Shown: positions 18,599 to 28,712 of the stretch, piece by piece
Numbering within the stretch: position 1 is the stretch's first letter
Layout: the number at the start of each line of letters is the position of its first letter
NCBI RefSeq assembly: GCF_024053505.1
Contig: NZ_JAMXQS010000002.1
Coordinates: forward strand, 124,001-188,000
Length of the DNA stretch: 64,000 nt
DNA from: Mesorhizobium liriopis
Lineage (GTDB): Bacteria; Pseudomonadota; Alphaproteobacteria; Rhizobiales; Rhizobiaceae
Direction of reading: 5' to 3'
Program-made: the position numbers and the translations under genes
Notes under the pieces: generated by a model
The model's database searches: none
What the model saw: the letters and a program-made list of their open reading frames with translations, nothing else
What the model was told of the DNA's origin: nothing

Positions 18599-19558
18599 TT
18601 GGACCAGCTCGCGCCGCGCGAACGCTATTCGCCCTACCGCTTCTTTTCCGCCGCCGAGTGGGCCGAGTTCCGTGCCGATACGCCGCTGACCTTGACCGAA
18701 GACGAGGTGAAGCGGCTGGGTTCGCTCTACGACCCGATCGACCTGCGCGAGGTCGAGCGCATCTACCTTTCGCTCTCGCGCCTGCTTTCGGCTCATGTGG
18801 AGTCGAGCCAGCTTCTGTTTCGCCAGCGCCAAGCCTTTTTCGGCGCCCCGGAAGCCTACAAGACGCCCTTCATCATCGGCATTGCCGGCTCGGTCGCGGT
18901 GGGCAAGTCCACCACCGCGCGCGTGTTGAAGGAACTGCTCGCCCGCTGGTCGTCGAGCCCCAAGGTCGATCTCATCACCACCGACGGCTTCCTTTATTCC
19001 AACGAAATCCTGCGCCGCGAGAACCTGATGGAGCGCAAGGGTTTTCCCGACTCCTACGATGTCGGTGCCCTGCTGCGCTTCTTGTCGGCCATCAAATCGG
19101 GCCAGCCTGACGTGCCCGCCCCCCTCTACTCGCACCTGACTTACGATGTGATGCCGGGTGCCTATGTGACCGTGGACCGTCCGGATATCCTGATCTTCGA
19201 AGGCATCAACGTCTTGCAGCCGCGCGAGCTGCCGCGCGACGGCACCTTCGTGCCCTTCGTGTCGGACTTCTTCGACTTCTCGATCTATATCGATGCTGAT
19301 GAGGACCTGATCCACGACTGGTACATCGCCCGCTTCATGCGCCTGCGCGAGACCGCGTTTCGCGACGAGAAGAGCTTCTTCCACCGTTATGCAAGCCTGT
19401 CCGACGAGACGGCGCTGACGATCGCCGAGAATCTCTGGGCGAACATCAACCTCAAGAACCTGCGCGAAAACATCCTTCCCACCCGCCCCCGCGCCGACCT
19501 GATCCTGCGCAAGGGCGAAAGCCACCGCGTGGCGGAAGTGGCGCTGCGGAAGTTGTAG
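18599..19558 (+). CDS. coaA: Pantothenate kinase, type I
   Basis: First and rate-controlling step of CoA synthesis. 319 aa. The P-loop is [16 protein letters not shown] (near 98-113), followed by [12 protein letters not shown] and FEGINVLQ, and the [10 protein letters not shown]-terminal signature, all typical of CoaA. The only reasonable start is TTG 18599 ([16 protein letters not shown]), eight bases after hisE. The hisE-coaA junction is conserved in Hyphomicrobiales. Convergent with the following SDR gene. Confidence 0.95.
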   Translation: MDQLAPRERYSPYRFFSAAEWAEFRADTPLTLTEDEVKRLGSLYDPIDLREVERIYLSLSRLLSAHVESSQLLFRQRQAFFGAPEAYKTPFIIGIAGSVAVGKSTTARVLKELLARWSSSPKVDLITTDGFLYSNEILRRENLMERKGFPDSYDVGALLRFLSAIKSGQPDVPAPLYSHLTYDVMPGAYVTVDRPDILIFEGINVLQPRELPRDGTFVPFVSDFFDFSIYIDADEDLIHDWYIARFMRLRETAFRDEKSFFHRYASLSDETALTIAENLWANINLKNLRENILPTRPRADLILRKGESHRVAEVALRKL

Positions 19559-19580
19559 CGGGCCGATCCGAAGCGGCTGC

Positions 19581-20432
19581 TCACGCGCCGTCGGGAAAAT
19601 CCGCCGACAGGCTGAGGTCGCGTGTGCCTTCGATGGTCGCCACGCGTTCGCGCTGGGCTTTCAGCACCGCATCATAGCCGAAGCGGCCCAGAACCAGATG
19701 GCGCGGCGCGTCTGGGTCGAGCGCAATCGCGATCATCGCATCCGCGGCGCGCTTCGGGTCGCCCTGCTGCTTGCCGCTAATGTCGCGTGTGGATTGCAGG
19801 CGCTTGCCGGCCGTGTCCTGATAGGCCTCGATCTGTGTCGCGGTCTGCTTCAAGGAGCGCCCGGCCCAGTCGGTGCGGAACGGTCCCGGCTCGATGCAGG
19901 TGACGGCGATACCCAAGGGCGACACCTCGGCGCGCAGCGAATCCGACCAGCCTTCCACCGCATGCTTGGACGCCGCGTAGTAGCCCGAGCCCGGAAAGCC
20001 GACGAGCCCGGCGACCGAGGTGAGGTTGATGACGTGCCCGCGCCTGTTCTCGCGCATGCCGGGCAGCACTGCGCGGGTCAGTGCGAAGAGACCGAACACA
20101 TTGGCATCGAATTGGTCTCGGATTTCGCTCTCCACGCCCTCCTCCACCGTGCTCTGGTAGCCATAGCCCGCATTGTTCACTAGAACGTCGATCCGCCCGA
20201 ATTTTTCGAGCGCGGCCTTTGTCGCCGCCTCGATTTCGCTGGGCTTCGTCACATCGAGCGCCAGGGCCAGCACCGACGCTTCGTGCCCCTGCGCGAGATC
20301 AGCGACCCGTTCCGCATCCCGCGCGGTCGCCACCACCGGCCAGCCTCGCGCGATGACGGCCTCGGCCAGCGCGCGTCCGAAGCCGGTCGAGCAGCCTGAG
20401 ATGAACCATACGGGGTTTTGGGTGTCGGGCAT
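19581..20432 (-). CDS. Classical SDR oxidoreductase
   Basis: 283 aa. Cofactor motif SGCSTGFGRALAEA (residues ~11-24), NNAGYG structural motif (near 90), catalytic Ser in NLTSVAG and YxxxK in YYAASKHAVEG (near 155-165). The IEPGPFRTD loop and C-terminal extension match the group of oxidoreductases that act on keto or retinol-like substrates; the real substrate is unknown. ATG 20432 is chosen because the homologous fold begins there; the frame runs on upstream antisense to the phospholipase gene and is not coding. It is convergent with coaA across 22 bases. Confidence 0.88.
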   Translation of the reverse strand: MPDTQNPVWFISGCSTGFGRALAEAVIARGWPVVATARDAERVADLAQGHEASVLALALDVTKPSEIEAATKAALEKFGRIDVLVNNAGYGYQSTVEEGVESEIRDQFDANVFGLFALTRAVLPGMRENRRGHVINLTSVAGLVGFPGSGYYAASKHAVEGWSDSLRAEVSPLGIAVTCIEPGPFRTDWAGRSLKQTATQIEAYQDTAGKRLQSTRDISGKQQGDPKRAADAMIAIALDPDAPRHLVLGRFGYDAVLKAQRERVATIEGTRDLSLSADFPDGA

Positions 20433-20699
20433 GGAAACGTCCTTGGTTTCCGGCCCAACGCAGGCTGTCGCAGCGGGTTGCTCGTTTTCCGGCACGGGGC
20501 CCATGTTCCAGGGTCGATCTTTCTCATCGCCATTGGTTTGGGCGCTTCCCTGAAAGCAACCATAGGCTCGGCGAGCATCATCCCGCCGGGAACCCTTTTC
20601 AAAGCAAAACGTCTGATCGAAATCGAGACCGAATGCCCTCCCGCACATGGCTCCCGCGAATGACCAATCGAGTATTTTTGTCTGAAGAACGAGGAGCGC

Positions 20700-22205
20700 A
20701 TGAACGACGCTGCGCCGCAACATCTGCCTGAGCCGGGGCGCAATTGCTTCCGCATTGAAACTGCCGAGCGGCTTTCGGTGATCGTGGATGCAGACGATTA
20801 TTTCCGGATTGCGCGTTCCGCGATGCTGAATGCCAAGCGGCGGATAACCTTGGTCGGGTGGGATTTCGACGCACGCATCGCGTTCGGGCGGAACAGCGAC
20901 GACGAGGCGCCGGAAAAGCTTGGCGCGTTCATCTACTGGCTCGTCGAACAGAATCCGGAACTGGAGATCTTTCTGCTGCGCTGGGATGTTGGCGCCCTGG
21001 CGACGCTGACGCGCGGCACGACGTTTCTGACGCTTCTGAAATGGATGCGCCACCCGCGCATCCATACCAAGCTCGACGGGGCCCATCCGGTGGGCTCGTC
21101 GCACCATCAGAAGATCGTCGTGATCGACGATTGCCTCGCCTTTTGCGGTGGCATCGACATGACCGCCGACCGCTGGGACACGCGTGAGCACCGGTTCAGG
21201 GACAAGCGTCGGCGGCGTCCGACGACGCATCGCGCCTATATGCCCTGGCACGATGCGACGACGGCGATCACCGGACCCATTGTGGACGCGATTGCCGAAA
21301 TCTGCCGTGAGCGCTGGAAAGTGGCCGGCGGTCGTCCCGGTCTCGCGCCGATCGAGGGCGTGAAAAGCTGCTGGCCGGAAGGATTGCCCACGCATTTCCA
21401 ATATGTGCCCGTCGCCGTGTCGCGTTCGGCGCCCGAATGGGACAACCGTCCACCCGTCCGCGAAATCGAAGCGCTTTATGTCGATCAGATCGCCCGCGCG
21501 AAACGCTTCATCTATGCCGAGAGCCAGTATTTCGCTTCGCGCCGCATCGCGGAGGCCATCGCCCGGCGGCTGGATGAACCGGGCGGACCGGAGATCGTGG
21601 TCGTCAACCCGGAAACGGCGCGCGGCTGGCTGGAACCGGTCGCGATGGACTCGGCACGGGCGCGCCTTGTGGAAGCGCTGCGCCGACGCGACCGGGAAAA
21701 CCGCTTTCGCATTTATCATCCCTATAATGACGGGGGCGAGGCGATCTATGTTCACGCCAAGATCCTGATCGTCGACGACCGGATCCTGCGCGTCGGTTCC
21801 TCCAACATGAACAACCGTTCGATGCGGCTCGATACCGAATGCGATGTCACCATCGATCTCGATTGTGGTGGAGGCGTCGCAGCGGCCGAGACGGTCGCGG
21901 CGATCCGCAACGATCTTCTGGCCGAGCATCTGGGCGTCCCGGCTGAAATCGTGGCGGCCGAGATCGCCCGCACGGGCTCGCTGATCGAAACGGTGGAAGC
22001 GCTGCGTGGAGACGGCCGATCACTGCGGGCTTACGAAATGCCCGACCTTTCGAGCGTCGAGGAATGGCTGGCCGACAACGAAGTGCTCGATCCGGAAGGT
22101 CCTGCGGAAATGTTCGAGCCGCTTGCCGCACGCGGGCTCTTTCGTGGAATCCTGGGCAGGCTCAACCCGTCGGGCGGGCGGAAAGAAAGGATGGCGGAGC
22201 GCTGA
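20700..22205 (+). CDS. Phospholipase D-like protein
   Basis: 501 aa with two HKD motifs that form one PLD active site: HHQKIVVID (near residue 138-146) and HAKILIVDD (near 351-359), each with the downstream GGID/GSSNMNNRS segment. It lacks an obvious signal peptide and the C-terminal membrane domain sometimes fused to bacterial members, so it is probably cytoplasmic or peripheral. Possible substrates are phosphatidylcholine or cardiolipin-type lipids. AACGAGGAG lies just before ATG 20700. Nothing else shares its transcript. Confidence 0.88.
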   Translation: MNDAAPQHLPEPGRNCFRIETAERLSVIVDADDYFRIARSAMLNAKRRITLVGWDFDARIAFGRNSDDEAPEKLGAFIYWLVEQNPELEIFLLRWDVGALATLTRGTTFLTLLKWMRHPRIHTKLDGAHPVGSSHHQKIVVIDDCLAFCGGIDMTADRWDTREHRFRDKRRRRPTTHRAYMPWHDATTAITGPIVDAIAEICRERWKVAGGRPGLAPIEGVKSCWPEGLPTHFQYVPVAVSRSAPEWDNRPPVREIEALYVDQIARAKRFIYAESQYFASRRIAEAIARRLDEPGGPEIVVVNPETARGWLEPVAMDSARARLVEALRRRDRENRFRIYHPYNDGGEAIYVHAKILIVDDRILRVGSSNMNNRSMRLDTECDVTIDLDCGGGVAAAETVAAIRNDLLAEHLGVPAEIVAAEIARTGSLIETVEALRGDGRSLRAYEMPDLSSVEEWLADNEVLDPEGPAEMFEPLAARGLFRGILGRLNPSGGRKERMAER

Positions 22206-22284
22206 GCAGGGCCGCTTTTTTGCTGGAAAGGTTTTGTGGCCGGACGTGATGCACGGAGCGCGCTCATGCGCCACCGCCCACCTC

Positions 22285-22725
22285 TCAATCGTCCCCTACC
22301 CGTCCGCGCATCTTCTTCACCACGCTGCGTCCGGCCTTCTTTTTCAGCCGCTCTTCCACCGAGCCCTTGGTCGGCTTGGTCTTGCGGCGGGGTTTGGGGG
22401 GCGGTTCGGCGGCCTGGGTGAGCATGTCGCCCAAGCGCTCGCGGGCGTCCAGACGGTTGCGTTCCTGGGTGCGGAAGCGATTGGCTTCCACCGTGATCAC
22501 GCCGTCCTTGGAGGCGCGGCTGCCGGCCAGGATTAGCATCCGGCTCTGGACGCGGCCGGACAGGCCCTTGGCGCGCAGCACGTCGAAGCGGAGCTGGACG
22601 GCGGTGGAAACCTTGTTGACGTTCTGACCCCCCGGCCCCGACGCGCGGATGAAGCTTTCCTCCCACTCGTCGGGAAAGATGGTTTCACCATTGGCTTGAA
22701 GCGGGTCGTCGAGTCTTGGCGGCAC
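22285..22725 (-). CDS. arfB: Alternative ribosome-rescue factor ArfB (peptidyl-tRNA hydrolase)
   Basis: Releases stalled nascent chains from non-stop ribosomes. The GGQ hydrolysis motif is in GPGGQNVNKVSTAVQLRF, and the basic C-terminal tail that enters the mRNA channel (KPRRKTKPTKGS...RLKKKAGRS) is present. The start is uncertain: GTG 22725 with GAGAGA about nine bases upstream gives 146 aa, the usual length; ATG 22797 would give 170 aa with an unusual extension. Stand-alone, divergent from chvI. Confidence 0.9.
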   Translation of the reverse strand: MPPRLDDPLQANGETIFPDEWEESFIRASGPGGQNVNKVSTAVQLRFDVLRAKGLSGRVQSRMLILAGSRASKDGVITVEANRFRTQERNRLDARERLGDMLTQAAEPPPKPRRKTKPTKGSVEERLKKKAGRSVVKKMRGRVGDD

Positions 22726-22994
22726 GGGTGGAAATCTCTCTCGAAATGCTCCGGATTTCCCATCCGGCAAACGATCGGTTATAAGCCACCGGAACATCGG
22801 CGGCGGGCGGCAGGTTGCGATGCGAGTGGCAACCGGCCCTCATGGCGTTGGCGCTTATGCCACACTTTGCGCCCAATTCGTCCGCCACAAGCCCGCCCAG
22901 TCTCGAAAGAACGGGGCCGGGCCGGTTGAACAAAACGCGGTCTGTGCCCTTAACCATCAGGAAAGGGGCCCGGACCATGAGGGAGCCGCTTGAT

Positions 22995-23705
22995 ATGGCC
23001 ACAATCGCGCTTGTGGACGACGACCGCAACATCCTGACCTCGGTCTCGATCGCGCTCGAGTCCGAAGGCTACCGCGTCGAAACCTATACGGACGGGGCGT
23101 CGGCTCTGGAAGGTTTGGGCGCGCGTCCGCCGAACCTCGCCATCTTCGACATCAAGATGCCGCGCATGGACGGCATGGAGCTGTTGCGCCGCCTGCGCCA
23201 GAAAAGCGACCTGCCGGTGATCTTCCTCACCTCCAAGGATGACGAGATCGACGAACTGTTCGGCCTCAAGATGGGCGCCGACGATTTCATCCGTAAGCCC
23301 TTCTCGCAACGGCTGCTTGTGGAGCGCGTGCGCGCGGTGCTGCGTCGGGCTTCCGCGCGCGATGCGGCGACCAACGGCGTCAAGGCGCCGACCCAGGCCT
23401 CGCGCTCGCTGGAGCGCGGCCAGCTGGTGATGGACCAGGAGCGCCACACCTGCACCTGGAAGGGCGAGCCGGTAACGCTCACCGTCACCGAATTCCTGAT
23501 CCTCCATTCGCTCGCCCAGCGCCCCGGCGTGGTGAAGAGCCGCGACGCGCTGATGGACTCGGCCTATGACGAGCAGGTCTATGTCGATGACCGCACCATC
23601 GACAGCCACATCAAGCGGTTGCGCAAGAAGTTCAAGTCCGTGGACGACGACTTCGAGATGATCGAAACGCTCTATGGTGTCGGCTACCGCTTCCGCGAAG
23701 CCTGA
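22995..23705 (+). CDS. chvI: Response regulator ChvI
   Basis: Acid/envelope-responsive OmpR-family regulator conserved across Hyphomicrobiales. 236 aa from ATG 22995 ([21 protein letters not shown], matching known ChvI N-termini); an ATG six codons earlier (22977) also has a ribosome site. The receiver domain has DD in the acidic pocket, the phospho-acceptor Asp in [14 protein letters not shown] (near 52) and the conserved Lys in RKPFSQ (near 103). The winged helix at the C-terminus ends [10 protein letters not shown]. It is followed 13 bases later by chvG. In rhizobia pckA usually lies upstream; here arfB does. Confidence 0.95.
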   Translation: MATIALVDDDRNILTSVSIALESEGYRVETYTDGASALEGLGARPPNLAIFDIKMPRMDGMELLRRLRQKSDLPVIFLTSKDDEIDELFGLKMGADDFIRKPFSQRLLVERVRAVLRRASARDAATNGVKAPTQASRSLERGQLVMDQERHTCTWKGEPVTLTVTEFLILHSLAQRPGVVKSRDALMDSAYDEQVYVDDRTIDSHIKRLRKKFKSVDDDFEMIETLYGVGYRFREA

Positions 23706-23718
23706 CCGCTGAATACCC

Positions 23719-25533
23719 ATGGCGGTGGAAACGGATAATCGCGCACTCGCGCCGCTCGGGGCGACGGCGGCCCGTCGCGTCCGCCGTTCGCTTTGGCGCT
23801 ATGTCCGTCCGAGCCTTTACTGGAGCCGGCTGACCACGCCGGTGCGCCGCTTTCTCGGCCACCATGTCTTTTCGAGCCTCACCCGCCGCATTCTGGTTCT
23901 GAACCTCGCAGCTCTTTGCGTGCTGGTATCGGGCATCCTCTACCTCAACCAGTTCCGCGATGGGCTGATCGAGGCGCGGGTGGAAAGCCTGCGCACGCAG
24001 GGCGAAATCATCGCCGGCGCCATCGCAGCTTCCGCCACTGTCGAAACGGATGCGATTCGAATCGATCCGGAAAAGCTTCTGGAGTTGCAGGCGGGCGAAA
24101 GCATCGCGCCGGGCGCGGACAGCCTCGACAGTCTCGATTTTCCGATCAATCCGGAGCGCGTGGCGCCGGTTCTGCGCCGCCTGATCTCGCCGACCCGCAC
24201 CCGGGCGCGCATCTTCGACCGCGACGCGAATCTCCTGCTCGACTCGCGCCACCTTTATTCGCGCGGCCAGATCCTGCGCTACGATCTGCCGGTGGCGGAA
24301 GGCGACGAGCCCTCGGCCTTCGAAAGGCTCGAAAAGCGCTTCTTCGACCTGTTCCGCTTTTCCGACCTCCCCGTCTACAAGGAGCAGCCGGGGGGCAACG
24401 GCACAGGCTTCCCCGAAGTGATGAACGCGCTCACCGGCGTGCCATCCACCGTGGTGCGCGTCGGCGAACAGGGCGAGCAGATCGTCTCGGTCGCCGTGCC
24501 CGTGCAGCGCTTCCGTGCGGTGATGGGCGTGTTGATGCTGTCCACGCAGGGCGGCGACATCGACAAGATCGTGGCGGCCGAGCGCCAGGCGATCCTGCGC
24601 GTGTTCGGCGTGGCGGCACTCGTCAATGTGGTGCTCTCGCTGCTTCTCGCCTCCACCATCGCGAACCCCTTGCGGCGGCTGGCGGCAGCCGCCGTGCGCG
24701 TGCGGCGCGGTGTGAAGCATCGCGAGGAAATCCCCGATTATTCCGACCGCCAGGACGAGATCGGCAACCTGTCGGTCGCGGTCCGCGACATGACGCGCTC
24801 GCTCTACGCGCGCCTCGACGCCATCGAAAGCTTTGCCGCCGATGTGAGCCATGAGCTGAAGAACCCGCTGACCTCGCTGCGTAGTGCTGTGGAAACGCTG
24901 CCGCTTGCCAAGAGCGAAACCTCGCGGGCGCGGCTGATGGAGATCATCCAGCACGATGTGAAGCGGCTCGACCGCCTGATCACCGACATTTCCGATGCCT
25001 CGCGGCTCGACGCGGAACTCGCGCGCGAGGACGCGAACCGGGTCGATCTGGAAAAGTTCGTCGGAGATCTCGTCACCGTTTCGCGCGAAACGGGGCGCTC
25101 CAAGAAGCCCGTTTCCATCGAGTTCAAGGTGCTTCGCCCGCAAACGGGGCCGAAGGAGTTCTTCGTTCAGGGCCACGATCTGCGCATCGGGCAGGTGATC
25201 ACCAATCTCATCGAGAACGCCCGCTCCTTCGTGCCCGACACGAACGGCCGCATTTCGCTGGCTCTCGAGCGGCGCAACAAGTGGATCGTCCTGACGGTGG
25301 AGGACAACGGGCCGGGCATCGGCGCCGAGAACATCGACCGCATCTTCGAGCGCTTCTATACGGACCGTCCCTCGAGCGAGATGTTCGGGCAGAATTCGGG
25401 TCTGGGCCTGTCGATCAGCCGGCAGATCGCCGAAGCGCATGGCGGCACGCTGACGGCCGAGAACATTCCGGGCGACCGGCCCGGCGAGCCGCGCGGCGCG
25501 CGGTTCACCTTCATGCTGCCGGCCGAAGAGTAG
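23719..25533 (+). CDS. chvG: Sensor histidine kinase ChvG
   Basis: Partner of ChvI. 604 aa. One transmembrane helix (about 58-76), a periplasmic sensor domain (about 77-285), a second helix (about 293-312), HAMP, then the H-box DVSHELKNPLTSLRSAV with phospho-His near residue 376. The ATPase boxes NLIENARS (N), VEDNGPGIG (G1) and SGLGLSIS (G2) follow. A basic N-terminal cytoplasmic tail of ~55 residues precedes the first helix. In rhizobia its periplasmic inhibitor ExoR senses envelope conditions; exoR is not in this window. It is followed nine bases later by hprK. Confidence 0.95.
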   Translation: MAVETDNRALAPLGATAARRVRRSLWRYVRPSLYWSRLTTPVRRFLGHHVFSSLTRRILVLNLAALCVLVSGILYLNQFRDGLIEARVESLRTQGEIIAGAIAASATVETDAIRIDPEKLLELQAGESIAPGADSLDSLDFPINPERVAPVLRRLISPTRTRARIFDRDANLLLDSRHLYSRGQILRYDLPVAEGDEPSAFERLEKRFFDLFRFSDLPVYKEQPGGNGTGFPEVMNALTGVPSTVVRVGEQGEQIVSVAVPVQRFRAVMGVLMLSTQGGDIDKIVAAERQAILRVFGVAALVNVVLSLLLASTIANPLRRLAAAAVRVRRGVKHREEIPDYSDRQDEIGNLSVAVRDMTRSLYARLDAIESFAADVSHELKNPLTSLRSAVETLPLAKSETSRARLMEIIQHDVKRLDRLITDISDASRLDAELAREDANRVDLEKFVGDLVTVSRETGRSKKPVSIEFKVLRPQTGPKEFFVQGHDLRIGQVITNLIENARSFVPDTNGRISLALERRNKWIVLTVEDNGPGIGAENIDRIFERFYTDRPSSEMFGQNSGLGLSISRQIAEAHGGTLTAENIPGDRPGEPRGARFTFMLPAEE

Positions 25534-25542
25534 CGCTTTCCC

Positions 25543-25974
25543 ATGCCGAATTTTCACGCCTGCGCCGTGTCACTGCGCGGGCAAGGCGTGCTGATCGCAG
25601 GCGCATCCGGCTCGGGCAAGACGCGGCTGGCGCTGAAGCTTGGCGGTCTGCGCGAGCTCGACGCGCAATTCGTGTCGGACGATCAGGTGATGCTGGAGGC
25701 GGTGGAGGGGCGTCTTGTGGCGCGTGCGCCGCACACCATATTCGGGATGGTGGAGGTGCGGGGGCTTGGTCCGGTCGCAATCCCGGCCATTCCCGAAGCC
25801 ACCGTCGGCCTTTTCGTGCAACTCGTGCCCGGCCCCGAAAGCCCGCGCTTTCGTGCCGAAAGCGAGCACGAAACGCTGGAAGGCATAATCATTCCGCGCC
25901 TGCGTCTGCCCGAGCGTGATGCGGAGGGCGCAGTGCTTGCGATCCGCGCATTCCTGTTCGGCGCGCTTTTTTGA
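25543..25974 (+). CDS. hprK: Short-form HPr kinase/phosphorylase
   Basis: 143 aa, the C-terminal catalytic domain only, as usual in alphaproteobacteria. Walker A GASGSGKTR lies at 20-28, the SDDQV acidic motif near 46-50, and VEVRGLGPVAIP corresponds to the HprK signature (EIRGLG in Gram-positive enzymes). It would phosphorylate HPr on its regulatory serine. It directly follows chvG and precedes the EIIA and HPr genes, forming the chv-PTS regulatory cluster. Confidence 0.92.
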   Translation: MPNFHACAVSLRGQGVLIAGASGSGKTRLALKLGGLRELDAQFVSDDQVMLEAVEGRLVARAPHTIFGMVEVRGLGPVAIPAIPEATVGLFVQLVPGPESPRFRAESEHETLEGIIIPRLRLPERDAEGAVLAIRAFLFGALF

Positions 25975-26173
25975 GCACATCCTGTTCGCAGATGCGGCAA
26001 AATGGCTATGAGTGTGACTGTTTTGGGCTTGTCAATGACATGGAGCTCGACAAGAGTGCGCAGCTCTTGCCCACGAGAAGGCCACCAAGGCCCGAGAAAA
26101 CGGACAGGAAACCAAGGCCGAGGCGGATGGGAGCCCGGACAAACGATTGCCCAACGGAGCCTAGGCAAAGAGA

Positions 26174-26584
26174 ATGATCGGACTCGTGCTCGTAACGCAC
26201 GGTCGGCTAGCCGAAGAATTCCGCCTCGCGGTGGAACATGTGGTCGGCGCCCAAACCCAGTTCGAAACAGTGTGCATCGGAGCGGATGACGACATGGAGT
26301 CGCGTCGCGCCGACATCGTGGACGCCGTTGCGCGTGCCGACAGCGGCACGGGCGTGGTGATCCTGACCGACATGTTCGGCGGCACGCCCTCCAACCTCGC
26401 GATCTCGGTGATGGATGCCGGGCGCGTGGAGGTGATCGCGGGCGTCAACCTGCCCATGCTGATCAAGCTGACCAGCGTGCGCAAAGGCGACGACATGGCC
26501 CAGGCGCTGGAATATGCGCAGCTCGCCGGCCGTAAATACATCAATGTCGCGAGCCAGGTGCTCAACGCCCAGATGAAGTGCTGA
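26174..26584 (+). CDS. PTS EIIA, mannose type
   Basis: 136 aa, with the phospho-acceptor His9 in LVLVTHG and the family motif VILTDMFGGTPSNLA near residue 60. No sugar permease is encoded nearby, so with HPr and HprK it is part of a regulatory phosphorelay (PTS-Ntr) and not of sugar transport. It is preceded by a 199-bp gap after hprK that contains no gene I can support, and followed eight bases later by HPr. Confidence 0.93.
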   Translation: MIGLVLVTHGRLAEEFRLAVEHVVGAQTQFETVCIGADDDMESRRADIVDAVARADSGTGVVILTDMFGGTPSNLAISVMDAGRVEVIAGVNLPMLIKLTSVRKGDDMAQALEYAQLAGRKYINVASQVLNAQMKC

Positions 26585-26591
26585 CCCGACG

Positions 26592-26876
26592 ATGACCGGT
26601 TCCGACCCGATCACCCGCGAATTCCCGATCATCAACCAGCGCGGCCTGCATGCCCGCGCCTCCGCCAAGTTCATTCAGGTGGCAGGAGCCTTTCAGTCCG
26701 AGATCAGCGTCGAGCGCGACGGCATGAAAGTGGGCGGCACCTCGATCATGGGCCTGATGATGCTGGCCGCGGCGCAGGGCACGTCCGTCGTCGTTTCCGC
26801 GAGCGGCCCGGACGCGGACGATGCCATCCGCGCCATCGGCGATCTCATCCTGTCCAAGTTCGGCGAAGAGGCTTGA
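26592..26876 (+). CDS. PTS phosphocarrier HPr
   Basis: 94 aa. The active His20 lies in NQRGLHARASAKFI, and the regulatory serine Ser51 in GGTSIMGLMMLAA is the target of HprK. The presence of both sites together with hprK in the same cluster indicates that the serine branch operates. It ends the chvI-chvG-hprK-EIIA-HPr run and is convergent with the following minus-strand gene. Confidence 0.95.
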   Translation: MTGSDPITREFPIINQRGLHARASAKFIQVAGAFQSEISVERDGMKVGGTSIMGLMMLAAAQGTSVVVSASGPDADDAIRAIGDLILSKFGEEA

Positions 26877-26886
26877 GGTTTCGCTT

Positions 26887-26902
26887 GGGCGGGTGACCGC
26901 CC
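26887..26902. terminator. Hairpin after HPr
   Basis: GGGCGG GTGA CCGCCC, a 6-bp GC stem in the 51-base gap between convergent genes. No T-run; a terminator role is inferred from position. Confidence 0.45.
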
Positions 26903-26927
26903 GAACGGACCGAAACCGGTCTCGGCT

Positions 26928-28568
26928 TCACGGTTTCGCCTGCTCGCCGCTCTGCGCCTTGTAGGCATCCCAGAGCGCGGAGGCGCGGGCGCGGGCAGCA
27001 TCCGTTTCGAGCGTGATGCGGCCTTCTTGCCCAGCGCGCGCGAGATCGTCGCGCAAACGGGCGGCGGGCTTGTCGCCAGCGGCGGATGCGATCAGCGCGA
27101 CCGCATAGGCTTCCGTCATGTCGCGCGGGGCGCTGCGGCCTTCATAGGCGTCGAAGGCGAGCGCGCGCAGGCGACTCGGGCTGAAGGTCGAAACCGTTTC
27201 GGGCGTGAGTGGCGCGAGCGCCTTGCCCTGATCGGTGCGCTCGCGGAAATAGCGGCCGGCTTCCCGTTCCGCCGTCTGGCGTTCGTTCGCGCTCAGGTCC
27301 TTGTCGGCTGAAGCGAGCGTGGCATCCGACACATCCGCGCCGAGCGCGCGGGCGACGAGCAGGAATTGCAGAAGCGAAACGCGCTCGCTCTCACCGAGCG
27401 CGGGCAGCGGGCGATTGCCCGAATGGCTGCCCAGCGCGCGCACCGCATCGAGATTGCCGTTGTTTGCCAGCGTGAGCAGCCCGCGAACGCCCGCCGCCTC
27501 GTCCTGGATCGCGCCCTGCCCGCTCAGAAGCGCGCGTGCGGCGGCGAGCGGATCGCCCGAGCCATCGAGCGAGACGGTTTCGACGCGTGCCGGCGCGGGA
27601 CTGACGACCGACGGGTTCAGCTCGGCCACGGTTGCCTTGCTGATCATGCCGGCCTGAAAGCGCTCCAGCGGAACGGGCTTGGACGGGTCGAGCGTGATGC
27701 GGATCGAATCCTTGTTGTCGAGAAAGCTTTGGATGGCCTTCGACCATTCCTGCGCTTTGGCGCGCAGGGCGGGATCCTCGCCGCCGGGCAACCCGTCCAC
27801 GCTCGGCGCCAAGCCCATCGCCACCATCGCACCGAAGCCCGCGCGCATCTCGTCGGGCGTCACCCCTTGCGATTGCGCCGAAACATCGATCACCGCATCG
27901 AGCAGGCCGGCATCGCGATAGGTGACCGAGGAAGCGCGCAGGGTGCCGAGGATCTTCGGCGGCTGGCTGGACACGCCGGTCTCGGGCAGGGTTTCGAGAC
28001 TGTCGATCGCCGCTTCGCCCGGCTCGCCGAGCGGCACCAGCACATGGAAGCCGTCGAGCATGCCCTCGGCTTCGATGCTGCCGAGCTTGGGGAAATCCAT
28101 CTGGACGGCGACCGCATAGGCCGCGCGCGCATTGTCGGTGCGGTAATCGACGGTCACGTCGCCTTCCACGGTTTGCAGCCCGAGCCGGTCGAGACCGGCG
28201 CGCAAGGGCGGCGGCAGGGACAGGTTCTTGGTATCGACCACCAACCCTTGCAATTGCGTGACGTTTTCGTCGGCGCGCAGGCGTTCCACACTGGCATTGA
28301 ATTGGTCTCGGCTGATGCGCAGGTCTTCCACCACGAAGCTTTCCGTCACCGGATCGTAGTGCCGCCCTTCATAGGTGATCTCGGCAAAGGAGCGGGCGAT
28401 CAGGATGCCGAAGTCGAAGGCCGCCGGCGCGTAAGGCAACAGCATCGCGCGCAGGCCTTTCTCACCATCGAAGCGGGGCGCGGGGTCCTGCGCCCACGCC
28501 GCTTGCGGCAAACAGGTGCTCAAGGCGAGCAAGGCAGGGACAGCCACGCGACGGACAGTTGGGCGCAT
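26928..28568 (-). CDS. Periplasmic protein of unknown function
   Basis: 546 aa from ATG 28568 (AAAGG about 10 bases upstream). The N-terminus is a classical signal peptide: basic [10 protein letters not shown], hydrophobic core, cleavage after PQAAWA. I do not recognise the family. The first two thirds look like two related beta-rich regions ([12 protein letters not shown]..., then [16 protein letters not shown]...), suggesting an internal duplication. The last third is helical, with alanine-rich Sel1/TPR-like stretches such as [15 protein letters not shown] and [19 protein letters not shown]. It is convergent with HPr and divergent from ahcY. A long open frame on the opposite strand is an antisense artefact. 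Confidence 0.75.
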   Translation of the reverse strand: MRPTVRRVAVPALLALSTCLPQAAWAQDPAPRFDGEKGLRAMLLPYAPAAFDFGILIARSFAEITYEGRHYDPVTESFVVEDLRISRDQFNASVERLRADENVTQLQGLVVDTKNLSLPPPLRAGLDRLGLQTVEGDVTVDYRTDNARAAYAVAVQMDFPKLGSIEAEGMLDGFHVLVPLGEPGEAAIDSLETLPETGVSSQPPKILGTLRASSVTYRDAGLLDAVIDVSAQSQGVTPDEMRAGFGAMVAMGLAPSVDGLPGGEDPALRAKAQEWSKAIQSFLDNKDSIRITLDPSKPVPLERFQAGMISKATVAELNPSVVSPAPARVETVSLDGSGDPLAAARALLSGQGAIQDEAAGVRGLLTLANNGNLDAVRALGSHSGNRPLPALGESERVSLLQFLLVARALGADVSDATLASADKDLSANERQTAEREAGRYFRERTDQGKALAPLTPETVSTFSPSRLRALAFDAYEGRSAPRDMTEAYAVALIASAAGDKPAARLRDDLARAGQEGRITLETDAARARASALWDAYKAQSGEQAKP

Positions 28569-28712
28569 TCGAGACCTTTGCATTGGATGGCGACGGGCAA
28601 ACTGGCGCGTGATGTACAGCTTTTCAACCCGAACCTTTCGGGCTCGGGCTCGAGCCGTCATATAAAGGCATCTTTATATCTTCTTGTGTCGGTGCGTCCT
28701 CTCTGCTATGTC

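Noticed and set aside
19581-21929. A 782-codon minus-strand open frame across the SDR gene and the phospholipase gene
   Set aside because: Only the part after ATG 20432 has SDR motifs; the rest is antisense to the phospholipase D-like gene and has the arginine/histidine-rich look of GC-rich antisense reading.
22285-22797. arfB start at ATG 22797
   Set aside because: It would add 24 unconserved residues with no ribosome site; GTG 22725 gives the usual family length. The choice is not proven.
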